DNA of 64,000 nt, taken from Aldrovandia affinis. Taxonomy: Eukaryota > Chordata > Actinopteri > Notacanthiformes > Halosauridae. Below, one piece after another: positions 1 through 12,300 of the stretch. The stretch covers positions 1,565,625 through 1,629,624 of the forward strand of contig JAINUG010000020.1 in assembly GCA_029706075.1 (NCBI GenBank). Direction: 5' to 3'. How positions within the stretch are numbered: position 1 is the first letter of the stretch; each line of letters begins with the position of its first letter. The notes under the pieces are model-generated. The model made no database searches and was not told the DNA's origin. It was given only the letters and a program-made list of their open reading frames with translations. Position numbers and translations under genes: made by a program.

Positions 1-106
1 TTGCTCTATCCTATTGTCTGAACCAATTTTAAAGCCATTGTCTGTGTTATCTTCAATGTTTTCATTTTGAATCTTTCAAATGTTGCCTAAATGTGCTCCA
101 TTTCAG

Positions 107-309
107 GAGACCCTGGGCATAGCTTGCGGACACATCAAGAAGATCCGAGCTGACATGGGTGGCACCAACATCCTGGAGCCGCTCAGCTGGATCTTGCGGC
201 AGCCCATGTACCAGGGCCACCCCCGAATGCTCTACCTGCTCACCGATGGGGCCGTCAGCAACACGGGAAAGGTCATTGAGCTGGTCCGCAGCCACGCCCG
301 CTTCGCCAG
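107..309 (+). CDS. vwa5b1: vwa5b1 window exon 1: VWA domain, C-terminal half
   Basis: It follows a pyrimidine-rich acceptor (ccatttcag) and ends AG|gtattg. It enters in phase 0 and leaves in phase 2. It encodes 67 residues with [10 protein letters not shown], which carries the MIDAS-type Thr of VWA domains, and [11 protein letters not shown], which carries the conserved Asp of the domain's third MIDAS segment. GC content is clearly higher than in the surrounding intron. The first MIDAS loop (DxSxS) must be in an upstream exon outside the window. Confidence 0.9.
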
Positions 310-3300
310 GTATTGTACCCCCCCCTCTGCCTCCTTTGGGGGAGAAAGTAAGCTGACAGGGAACATTATGAACCTCTCCTCCAAAGGTGATTGAGCCCAT
401 TTGTGCCAGGGGGACCTGCTCTTTGCTTTAGGGTGCGCCTGTACCTTCCCTAGGGGCTTGACATTGTTCCAGTGGGGTGCCAGGTGTCAGTGAATTCCCA
501 GAGCAGATGCATATGACTTGTAGAGGTGAGGATTCGCCTTTGAATGGATTCATGAAGTTGGAGAATTTAGATTAGATACTTCATTAATCCCCATACAGAA
601 ATACATTTCTGGGAGGATCAGCCTGTTTCACTTAAAAGAAAATTCCTGCTTTTTTGTAATGTCTTTCACAGGAAACTGTTGTGTACCAATACAGTTCAAC
701 TACTGCCAGATTCTGTGTCTTATTGAAATCTAAAATATCTGCAAACCTCTGAGGCATTAATGGTTGGATCTGTACTTGGCTTTTTGAGGTTGCAGTTCTC
801 GGCCTGTGGCTTTGTAAACAATTTGGGGCATAATTGATTTTGAATCTGCCCCACTTTTGAAGAGAAGGATGAACACACTCTCATAACTTGATTATGAGCA
901 TGAAGCTTGGCCAGTCCAAGCCAATTACTTATATAATATTTCACCATAATCATTTCAACTAGCTCTCAAATCCACATATGTGGACATCGTCAAGATTAAG
1001 TAATTACAGGCCCAATTACAATGTCAGGCCCCAAACCACACTCAACATTGGCAGCCATATTAATGGTTACATTTCCTGTGTGTCTTCAAATCAACACATT
1101 GATTATGTACAGCAATGCCCTGCTATAGTTACATCAGGTATCTTTGAGATCGCAAACCAATAATCTACCCACTAGGTAATATATTTTTACATGTCAAAGA
1201 TGAAAATAAGTGATGCCCGCTGTTATGTGTGTGCAAGCCACAATATGGCAAGACATCTGAATTAGCAAACAAACTATTTTTGGTGCTGAAGATAATTCTC
1301 CTGCAGTTTAGCTAGAGAGGTTTCTTGTCTTTCCTTGTTTTTGCTCCTGACTGTTCGGAGCCACCTCGGTTCAGATTGCATAATTGACTTGGTGTCTCTG
1401 TCTCAGCAGCAATTTAACCAGGCTCAGGGAGAGTTGGCTATATATATGTGTCACGAGCCCCACTGTTAATTTAGTTGACTACGCCACTCCCACTATTGGG
1501 TGGGAGAACCCTGCTAAGTATTTCAAGGGAAAAGCCCCACACAGATAGTTTTCAATTGAATGAAACAGACAGAAGCTAACACTACCAGTCAAACGTTTGA
1601 GAACATCCCAATTTTTCCAGTTTTTACTGAAATTTAAACAGTTCCAGTCCAGTGAAGTCCAGTGAATAACCTGAAATGGTACAAAGGTAAGCAGTAAACT
1701 GCCAGAGGTTAAAAAAAAAATGTTTAGGTTACCAAAAACTGAAAAAGATTTTTTTGGAAGTGAGTACAGTTTCCTACACCATCAAAAGGCACTTGGAAAC
1801 TTTGACAGGAAGAGGTCTGGCAGACCCAAAGCCACAACAAAATCAGAAGACAAATTTCTGAGAGTCAACAGCTTTAGGCGGCTCACAGGACAACAGCTTC
1901 AAGCACAGTTTAACACTGGTCGAAGTAAGGAAGTCTCAGTTTCAACTGTGCAGAGAGGACTTTGAGCTGCAGTTTTGACAGGTCGAGTGGCAGTAAGAAA
2001 GCCATTGCCATTTGTACGCCGTCGAGTAGGCGAAAGGATGGTTCCTCAGTGTGTGACACCAACTGTCAAACATGGAGGAGGAAGCGTGATGGTCTGGGGC
2101 TCTTTTTCTGGATCCAGAGTCGACGACTTGTACAGAGTGACTGACACCCTGAACCAAAAGGGCTACCACAGCATTTTGCAGCGCCATGCAATACTCTCTG
2201 GTCTATGCCTAGTTGGTCAGGGATTCACCCTACAGCAAGACAATGACCCAAAAACATACCTCCAGATGCCACGAGTGTGTTCGGCTGTTATATCTGCAAA
2301 AGGTGGCTACTTTGATGAGTCAAAAATTGATTACATTTTGATAAACAAAACGATTCCATGATTTATTTTTTATGTCCAATTGTTTATTTGTTCTATGCCT
2401 TAATTTCAGAGTACATTGAAACATTAAACTGCGTAAATTTCAATTTCAATTTCAATGCACTGCTTTATATTTAACCATACGAAATAGACCTACTTTTAAA
2501 ATACTAGTGGCTGGGATACACTGAATGGAAGCACTCATCCCCAAAGCACACAAACCATGTTGGAAATGAAACCAGGAATTTGTTTAACAAGCTAGGTCAA
2601 TTGACCCTTCGCTAAACCACGCCCCCCTTAGTTACTGTTGCTAAGTCCGTCAAGCTTTCGGAGCCAGCATGGCGCTCCCACTGTCGCTAACTGCACTCCC
2701 TGGAGAAATATTGTCCAATTTTTGGAAAATAGAAAAAGCGATTTCAGATAGAAGCAGACAGAAGGGTCTACAATATGCATTTGAAGGTTATATTCAAGAT
2801 ATCACACTGACTCAGCAACAAAATGACGTAAAAAAAATTAAGATAGAAGCGAAAGCCTACATATCAGAGTAAAAGTGAACCACTGCATCACCTGGCGATT
2901 GAGACAGAGGACAACGACATTAAGGAGCAACACTGTTCCTGTAAAGCTGGGTAGGTCTCTATTCACTATTACAATCATTAAAAAGCAAAAGCAGTAGGCC
3001 TATATAACGTTACATTCAGTAGTAAGTTAGCTAGCATTAGCTAACTAACGTAACATTAGTAGCCTATAGTGTGCTGTAACGACATTACTCTGGTTAGCTC
3101 CACAGGTAGCTCCATACCCTGGACCTCTGTAAAGCAAAAAATATCAGCAGTGTGTCAGCCCAGTCCTCCACAAGATTTGGGTACTCGGGACTGGGCTTCC
3201 CATTGACAAAGTGCTGAAATAGTAATGAAAAAATAGTATTACATTTTGACATCAAGGTAACGTTACCCACTTGGTTTTCTAGAGCTTGACTGTAACATCT

Positions 3301-6300
3301 TAACGTTAGCAAGCTGGCTGGATCACGAATAACAAAGCTAACATTTAGTCTAACTTCACCAACATTGCAACCCGGAGCTGTATATCCAGACCGTAGCCAC
3401 GTTAGCTTAGCTGGCTAACACTTTTCAGGATTTGATTTTGGTTTTGTAAAGGAAAAAAAAAAGTATATTTTGTTCCAACCTCTCTGGGTAACGAGTGTCA
3501 CTGTTACAAGTGCCCCAGGCACAACGTTTAACCATAATTAGCTAAAAATCCACAAAACCAGCTCGAAAATGAAGAAAATCCCAAATGTTTCGGTCAAAGT
3601 CAATGGTGTGCATCAAAAAACTGTCGGACCTCTGTCGGAGTCTGTCAAATACTGCGCTGTGATTGGCCAGTCTGCATTTCGGGGCGTGGTTTAGCGAAGG
3701 GTCAATTATATAGACAGCAACTATAATAACACGGTGACAACACATACGTTCGGATTGACTGGGCCAATTAAGGATGAGTTATCAATGCGTGGAACAGCTT
3801 GCCAGGTCATGTAGTGGAGGTAGAGACACTTGGGGTATTCAAGTCCAGGCTTGATGCAGTATTGGATATTCTCTAGACCAGTGGTTCTCAAACTTTTCAG
3901 CCCGCGACCCCCAAAATAATGTTAGTAGAGACTTGTGACCCCCACCATCCCCGTCAGTAACTCACATGTCAGACGAAAATGTTAAAAAACTGGGAAAATG
4001 TTTGTCAACGTTAATACATTTAGGCGCTACTCATATTGACAAGTCACTCTGGAACAACCGATGAATTTCATTCGAAAAGCCATCTATCCCTCTCATGCTG
4101 ATAAACCAGTATACTTTTTCCAGCAAAAAATTAAATAAAATGACGTTAGCTTGAAACAGTGAAGACATGCGTTTGCACTGCGCTGAAGAAAACTTCTACA
4201 AGCAATGACATTTTCATTGTTACATTTTATTGTTACAATTTTTTCTCACATTCTTGAAATCATCTCGCAACCAACCAAACGGATCTCCCGATCCCCCACT
4301 GCTCTAGACTATAGGTAAATGGCGAGCCTAGATCAGTTGAATGGCCTGTTCTCCTCATTATAAATTCTTATGTTCATAGTCAAACACTCTTTTTTTGCTT
4401 TCCTTTAGTTATAGACTGAGATATATTTTTATATATATTTTGCCTTGGCAGGTGTTTCAGCTTCGGTATTGGCCAGAATGCCTGCAGGAGGCTTGTGATT
4501 GGCCTCTCCACTGTTTCCAAAGGAACGGCTGAATTTTTGGCAGAGGGCGAGAGACTGCAGCCCAAGGTATTTGTTTATATTCACACAGATTTATCCCACA
4601 GTATGGCAACCAGCTATTCTAAATGTCATGAGGGGGCAGTTACACAGAGAATGAAAACTAATATGTAACTCCCCCATACCTTTTAACATATGATTTTCTG
4701 TTGCAAAACATACATTAGAATGATTCGGTAGCACAGCAGGTTGTACAGTGCTTATTTGGGATTTGCTAATTTTAATGTGAAGTATTAGCTTGCTTTGTCA
4801 AATCACAGAATAAAAGACAATTTTACATGCTGAAAATGTTACTTATGTTAGAAGTGAACAAAGTGCTTTCGTAAATTTACTTTCTCTACTTTCCCACTAA
4901 AATGTGTGCATCACACTATCATCGTTGGTACATCAAACTGTGACAATATTACCGTTCATAGATGAAATACACGATTATGGAATATTCAGTTCAGTTAGCA
5001 TAACAAGCCAGTTCCTCTCTCCCTTTCAACAGATGATTAAATCCCTTAAGAAGTCCATGGCCCCAGTTCTCAGTGATATTGCTATTGAATGGCTTTTCCC
5101 TGAAACAAAGGAAGTGTTACTCTCCCCTGTGGGCTCCACCTACCTGTTTCCCGGAGACCGCCTAATTGGTTATAGTGTGGTCTGCGACACAACACGTTAC
5201 CACCCCAATTCTGTGAGTAGAGGCAGTCATGTACATTTACCATTCCATCTGCGGAACTCTGCACTATAAAAAACATGAGCTTCCACAGATCAAATATGCT
5301 CACACAAATACTGTGTGAGCATATTTGATGCAGTTAATCACTTGCAATTACAAATAGGCCAAATGAAACCACTGCATACTTTGCATTTTTATCGTGTTTC
5401 TATTTTAACACGTATGATAGGGTCTTGATGTATTCTCATTTGTCTTAATTAGCCACAAAGGGTGCATAGGCACCATATTATTGTACTATTTTTGTTTTTT
5501 GGAAAAAAATGGCTGTAAAATCCAGGCAGTTAATTTAAACATTTGGAAGGCTGGGAGGGAAATGTATCCATTGCCTAATCCTGTGATATGAGATTTTGAG
5601 AATTGTGATTAAATGAGAATTTCATTAAAAAGGTCTGAAATGTTTGCAGACATATTCGGTCATAACACATACCATATTGAATGTGGAAATAATGAGGTCA
5701 GTGCTAATAACATTGGCGATTGCTCTGTGCAGCTATAATACTGCATTACAGCTACAATACATTATGATTTTATTATATATATATAGTCATACTGTATTAT
5801 GCATCATAAGTCGTGCTAGGTAAGGGCAACTAAAAAAAATATTACAGTGGTACTGTATAGGTCGACAGCTCTGAAAAACAGTATTTATGGGTCAGGCCAC
5901 GAGACCATAAGGTTGCAGAGAATCTGGGAAATCTACTTTTGGCTGTATCAAATTTGAATTTGACAGGATAAGAGGAGACGGTACAGCATGATGCGCTCAA
6001 ATGACTCCACCAGCTCAGTCTTCTACCAGTCCCAAGAAGAGGAACCTGGGAAATTGGCTTCCGAGAGCCAGATAGCACAGATGGAAGGTGTGGCCACACC
6101 CCTTCATGAAACAAACCAGGAGATGGTGAAAGAGAGCAGCTGTGTCCCTACAGAGAAGGACTTCATGGGTAGGCTTCTTACCTAGAGGGACATCAGTCTG
6201 AAAATGTCAAAACGGTTTCATCAAACCCTGTGTACAGGGGCAGGTTTCTTTAACCTTGACATGTACAATGCACATCACAAATGCAGTTTGATTTATTGTC

Positions 6301-9300
6301 ATCATGGAAAAATTGGAAGACAAAAAAAACCATTGAATCTTAAAAAATATTTCATACTCCGTACTGCCTTTAGGGATTTCAATTTCATTTAGTTAAATAA
6401 AATGTAAAAAAAATGTGATTTCATTATTCAGTTTAGTTGTATCTTCACTTGACATTTTCTGTTCACTTACATAAAAAATGCATCTGTTTGTATAATTACA
6501 ACTGTATCATTTCTGGGATAAACCACCAGACATTGCTGTTCTTGTACCAAATAACTGTAAAATGTTATCTTCTTGCATTTTGAGTGCATTTCCAACAGGC
6601 AGCTATTTTAAGTTGCAATGCAATCTCTTTTGCTGTTTTGCTCAGACACAGGTGACACGACCTTGGCAAGAAGGCGGGCGTACAGTATCAACCAGATTGT
6701 GGACTACAACCCCATAAAGAGGGTGTTCACCCCGAGTGACCCAAGCTCGGCAGTGGGGAAGAACCCAATAAGGAGAGCCAACATTCAGGACCTCACCAGC
6801 CAGTCCAGCCCTGGCCAGGGAGCCCAATGGACTGACCACCAGGTGAATCTGCTTCGTGGGAAAACACTGACAGGGGCTCCACACAAAACCATGAAAATAA
6901 AATGAACATTGTGCCTGTACTGGATTGTCTAGGAAGAATAAAACATGGGCAATTAGTCATCTTGAAAGGGAAGCAGACAATTGAATAGCAGTGAAATAAT
7001 TTTGTGATCTACTGCTACATATTATCCAACACGAGGTCGAATCAACGTTACCTGGAAATAATTCCGGAATAAATCCGTAAATTAAATGTAAAATCTTGAA
7101 AAGCCTCTTGAAAAAGGCAATTGCCTTTTTTAACAAGCAATCCCCTCCTTATACATACTATTAACTTCTTTACCCAGAAATCTAACAATGCTTTTAATCA
7201 GAATCCTGGTAAGAAAACTCTGATTGCATTTAGAACATAAGAACACAAGAATACATAATGGCGAGAACGGCCCATTCGGCCCATCTAGGCTCATCATGTT
7301 CTAATCTAAAGAGTATCTAGTACTGCATCTAGCCTAGGCTTGAATAGCCCAAGTGTTTCTGCCTCTACTACCCGACCTGACAAGCTGTTCCAGGCTTTGA
7401 CAACTCTCTGTGTAAAGAAAAACGGAATTAAAAATATTCGTGCAGAATTTGCCTTTAACTAATTTCCACCTGTGGTCTTTTGTTCTGCTGATCCCACTTA
7501 TCTTAAAAAATCTTTGTTAATCCCTTTTAGGAATTTAAAAACCTCAATCAAATCCCCCCTAAGTCTCTGTTTGCTAAGCTTAAATAGATTGAGTGCCTTA
7601 AGTCTATCCTCATAACTTTTACCTTTCATACCAGGTACCAATTTAGTTGCCCTTCTTTGAACTTTTTCAAGAGCTATATCTTTCTTGTAGTGTGGTGCCC
7701 AGAACTGCACACAATACTGTAAGTGAGATCTGACGAAGGCATTCTATAACATTAATATAACCTCCTTTGATTTATACTACTTTTTGCTATGTATCCCAGC
7801 ATCGTGTTGGCCTTTTCACTGCTGTAGCACACTACTTTGATGCAGATAGACTTTGATCAACTACAATTCCTAAATTTCAAATTGAACACTTACTAATTTT
7901 TCTCCTCTCATAAAATACTCCTGTCTTATGTTTTTATTTCCCACATGCATAACTTTATATTTAGCAATATTGAATGTCATCTGACACGTTTCTGCTCATT
8001 CTTGAATTTTGTTTAAATCATTTGATTACTTTAGTTGATTCCAAACCCCAAGTTCAGTATCATCTGCAAATGTAACTATTTTGCTACTAACGTCCCTATC
8101 AAGATCATTTATGTAAATAAGGAAGAGCAGGGGTCCCAGAACCAATCCCTGCGGGACATCCACTGCCCACAGCACCTAGGTCAGATGCGACCCCACCTAC
8201 TGTTAATCTTTGTATTCGCCCTTGCAGCCAATTTTGAACTCACTGAATTCATTTTAACAATGAGCCTCTCATGTGGTACCTTGTCAAATGCTTTTTGAAA
8301 GTCCAAATATATAATATCATAAGCCTGGTTCAGGTCAACACACTTTGTGGCCTCTTCAAAAAACTCCAGCAGGTTTGAAAACCATGTTGGCTCTCCCTTA
8401 AAATACTATTATTTTTCAAGAATGATTCCAAGTTGTCCCTAATAATACATTCCAGTATTTTGCATGAGATGCAAGTTATACTGACAGGCCTATAGTTCTC
8501 TGGGTCAGTATGACCCCCCTTCTTATATATTGGAATTATACTCCCTGCTTCCAGTCATCTGGTATTTCTCCAGTGTTTATGGATTGCATAAAAATATATT
8601 TTGGTTTATATATAATTTCCCCAAGTTCTTTGAGGCCTTTCTCATGATCTCCTAGTAATCTAATCCAAATGTCCTCAATGCAATGCAATGGATTTTTTTT
8701 GCCCAATAAAATGCCACAGGAGCCCTCTATGTTGCAAAGATGGCATTAAATGTGACCGGCCAAACAACACATGGCTTGAGTGACATAATGCATCGGCAGA
8801 TTCGGCACTGAAAGCCAGAAAGCAACGTTATTACCTTATTGTAATGTCTGTTGAAGCTACAAGGAAACGTCACACTAATGAAATTGAGAAACTATGTGAA
8901 TAGAGATAGAGAGGCAGGACACACACGCACACACATGTACACACACTCACCTTTCTTTCCGACATCTCTTTTGTTCTTTTCTCTGTACTTTGTGTTTGCC
9001 TGTGTTTTTTTTTTCACTTCAAAAGTGACTTATTATTTAAAGAACTGTCTTTCTTATAAAGGTCGGTGGAATAAAAAAAACTGGAACCCAATATAAAGTC
9101 ATTTTGTAATATAATTTAATGAAACCTGACAAATTATATACAGATGAGATAATGCTGAAACCAGGGGATAGTCCCATATAAAAACCTATTCCCAAAATAG
9201 TAACAATCTTCAAGGTTTGGCCTACTAATTTCAACTAATTCATCACCTCCCACCTTGCCTGCTAAAATGATGGGCATCATTACAAAGGCAGATTGGGAAA

Positions 9301-12300
9301 TAAGTGGAAAGTAATTGACAGTAGAGGCAAAGATGGGCCACGACAGGTGATTAACTGAAGCCTCCACCACCTCACTTGGGTGCACACCGTTCTGAGTTTA
9401 ATGGAACTTATTAGCGCCAATTGCCAAGCTTGCGTCAATGGGCAGGACTGAAATTAGCGCAAATGCCAATAAGGACTCTGGGCGAGAGTTGTGATCAGAA
9501 TTAAGATCCATGAAAATACCAATGCGGATTGTGCGATATATTTCTCCCCCTCAGACTACCACTACAAATGACTAATCCCATTCATTTATAACCGTCCAGA
9601 GGGATCTGCCGTGATGTGCTCACATAAAATGACAGCAATATAATTAAACATTGTGTTTCAAAATGGTTTTACACTCGCAATAAAACCTCCTGGCGTCTGA
9701 CTTTTAAAAATGATTTGTCCCCAAGCTAACAATAAATATGTATCCTACATAATGGAAAGGAAAATCACTTTGGTCAATTTAAAAGTTTATATTTGCAAGA
9801 GTTTTTAAAATAGTTTAATCCTTTTTGGTAAATACATTTTTTATTTCTTTGCTTTTCCCAGCATATGTGTGCTGGACGAGAAACCAGAGCAACTTTCTCG
9901 TGCTTTCAAGCACTGAAAGCTATATATTGTTTTATTGACCATTAATCTGAGCTTTGACTCTGGTCACTCAGAAGGTGTCTTATGGTCGAGAACCTGACAT
10001 TCCCCATTTGAGTGCCAGGATGCAGGCTGGGACCCAAAATGCATCGGCGATGGACCGGTGTAGGTCCTCCATTGACAACGCCTCCACCAGCAGCTGTGGG
10101 GACCCAGGTCAGTCCACCAACTCACCTTTCATGTGTTGTTTTTACCAAAATTCTACTGACTTGGGAATGATAATTCCAGTCCAATGGAGCTAGAACAATG
10201 GCTTAATTGTTTTGTTTTGTTTAGGTAGGCAGTGGAATCCCAGGTAATAGTTTACCTAAAGTCATGTTTGCTTCAAGCTAGCAAAAACAAAGAAAGAAAA
10301 GAAAGCTTTTTAGGGCCCTCATGTACAGGAAGTGCTCACCATGGACGTATGGTCTGAAGTTTTGCATTGATGTCATACAGAAGGCTACATTCATCCGCTT
10401 TGTGAAGTGGAAATGCCCCTGGAGCCACTCCCCCTTGGCCTGAGCTTGGCCAATGACGGAGGGCAAAGCTGCAAGGCAATGATCACAGGGCTTCTGTGTG
10501 GAAAGCCAGTGAAGTGGGAGGTGCAATTTGACTTGGAGCCCTTCCTGAAAGGGAGGGGGCAGGAGGAGAAGGTGCATGAGGACCTGTGGAATGAGACCTT
10601 CCACCACCTGGCGGCACGGTCCATCATCCGTGACTTTGAGCAGATGGCAGAGAAAGAGTGTGAAATTGAGCATGGTGAGTTGGGGGTCATGTGCAGTTTG
10701 GTTTGAGTATAATTTGTCACAGACTAAATGGGTTTAACTTGTTTATCAGTTGGGCCTCTCTGGTGGTTCTGCGAAAAGATACCCAGGGAATTATTATTAT
10801 TTTTATTTTCTTTGGAACTAAACACTTTTCCCTGACATGCTGTTTAAATATATTATTGATAGACTTTTCAGAAAACAAACTGTGAAAATCCCTCTAGAAA
10901 TTAGAATTATAATATGGATGACGTCACAATGTAAGGCTTGCTAATTCCTAACACGGTAGCAGCCAAAAATACAAGTATTCTTATAATATCTCATTAGTTT
11001 TAGTATATCAATCTCATAAAATATACTTAACTATAAAATTGGAATTTCAATAATTACAATGAATAATTACAATTAAATTACAATATTAATAGTTAATTCA
11101 TCTTAATCAAAAAATGGCCCTTTTCAGGGAACAAGTAATGAGTTAACGTGGGTTAACAGTCACTCTGTGCAAGTCGCCGACTCTGGATCCAGCAAAAGAG
11201 CCCCAGACCATCACGCTTCCTCCTTCATGTTTGACAGTTGGTGTCACACACTGTGGAAACATCCTTTTGCCTACTCGACGGCGTACAAAAACCCTGCATG
11301 ATGAACCGAAGATTTCTCATTTTGATTAATCGGTCCATAGGACCTTCTTCCAGTCTTCAGTAGTCCACTGGCGGTGCTTCATGGCCCAGGCAAGCCTCTT
11401 TTTTTATTTTGCCATCTTAGCAATGGCTTTCTTACTGCCACTCGACTTGTCAAACCTGCAGCTTGAAGTCTTCTCTTCACAGTTGAAACTGAGACTTCCT
11501 TACTTCGACCAGTGTTAAGCTGTGCTTGAAGCTGTTGTCCTGTGAGCCGCCTTTCACGCAAGATGTTGACTCTCAGAAACTTGTCTTCTGATTTTGTTGT
11601 GGCTTTGGGTCTGCCAGACCTCTTCTTGTCAGAGTTTCCTCCAGTTTCCAAGTGCCTTTTGATGGTGTAGGAAACTACTCACTGCCAAAAAATGTACATA
11701 ATTTTTCAGTTTTTGGTTAAAAAAATAAAATAATTTAACCACTGGCAGTTTACCGTGTACCTTTGTACCATTTCAGGTTATACACTGGACTTGAACTGCT
11801 TAAATTTCAGTAAAAACTGGAAAATGGGGATGTTCTAAAACTTTTGACCGGTAGTGTATGTGCATGTGTGTTCTCTTGCGTGTTTGTGGGTCACGCGCAT
11901 GTGTGCACACGCTTTAAGCACATGGGCATTGAGAACAAAGAGGAAAGATGGAGGGAAGTTTAAACCTAGTTTGTAACTAAGGCAAAAGGCAAGATGGCGC
12001 TTACTGCGCACACCAGAATAACTGTTATTGCATGTGTTGAGATCAGATTGTCGAGTTGTGACCAGGTTAGGAGATAAGAATACATGCAAGACCTGGGTCT
12101 ATGTGTGGTGTATTTTACTACTAACACAGGCAGTCAATGAGCAGCTATGCCAGCTACACAAACAAGAGTAAACACAGTGTCATGAACCAAGATACATTAC
12201 AACACTTTGTACATTCAGTCATGAATATGAACAGTCAGTTGCTAAGCTATGCTAGGCTCAGTTGTTACAGCCTTACTGTGTGTTGTCTGCTCTGCAGTCA

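Larger units (their letters stand above)
2599..3707. mobile_element. ISL2EU-like DNA transposon derivative (27-bp TIRs, SWIM-like and THAP remnants)
   Basis: Perfect 27-bp inverted ends at 2599-2625 and 3681-3707 (AATTGACCCTTCGCTAAACC and on). An AT dinucleotide sits at both edges and may be the target duplication. Inside are two convergent coding remnants: a + strand reading frame from 2669 and a - strand THAP-type frame from 3535. ISL2EU/IS4EU elements in animals encode a THAP-bearing transposase plus a second YqaJ-type protein, and this arrangement fits. At 1.1 kb it is far shorter than an autonomous copy and must be deleted internally. It sits in the vwa5b1 intron between exons 1 and 2. 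Confidence 0.75.

Noticed and set aside
9860..9925. Possible extra vwa5b1 exon after a cttttcccag acceptor
   Set aside because: No frame links exon 5, this segment and exon 6 with a usable donor. Exon 6 from 9972 joins directly in phase 0.
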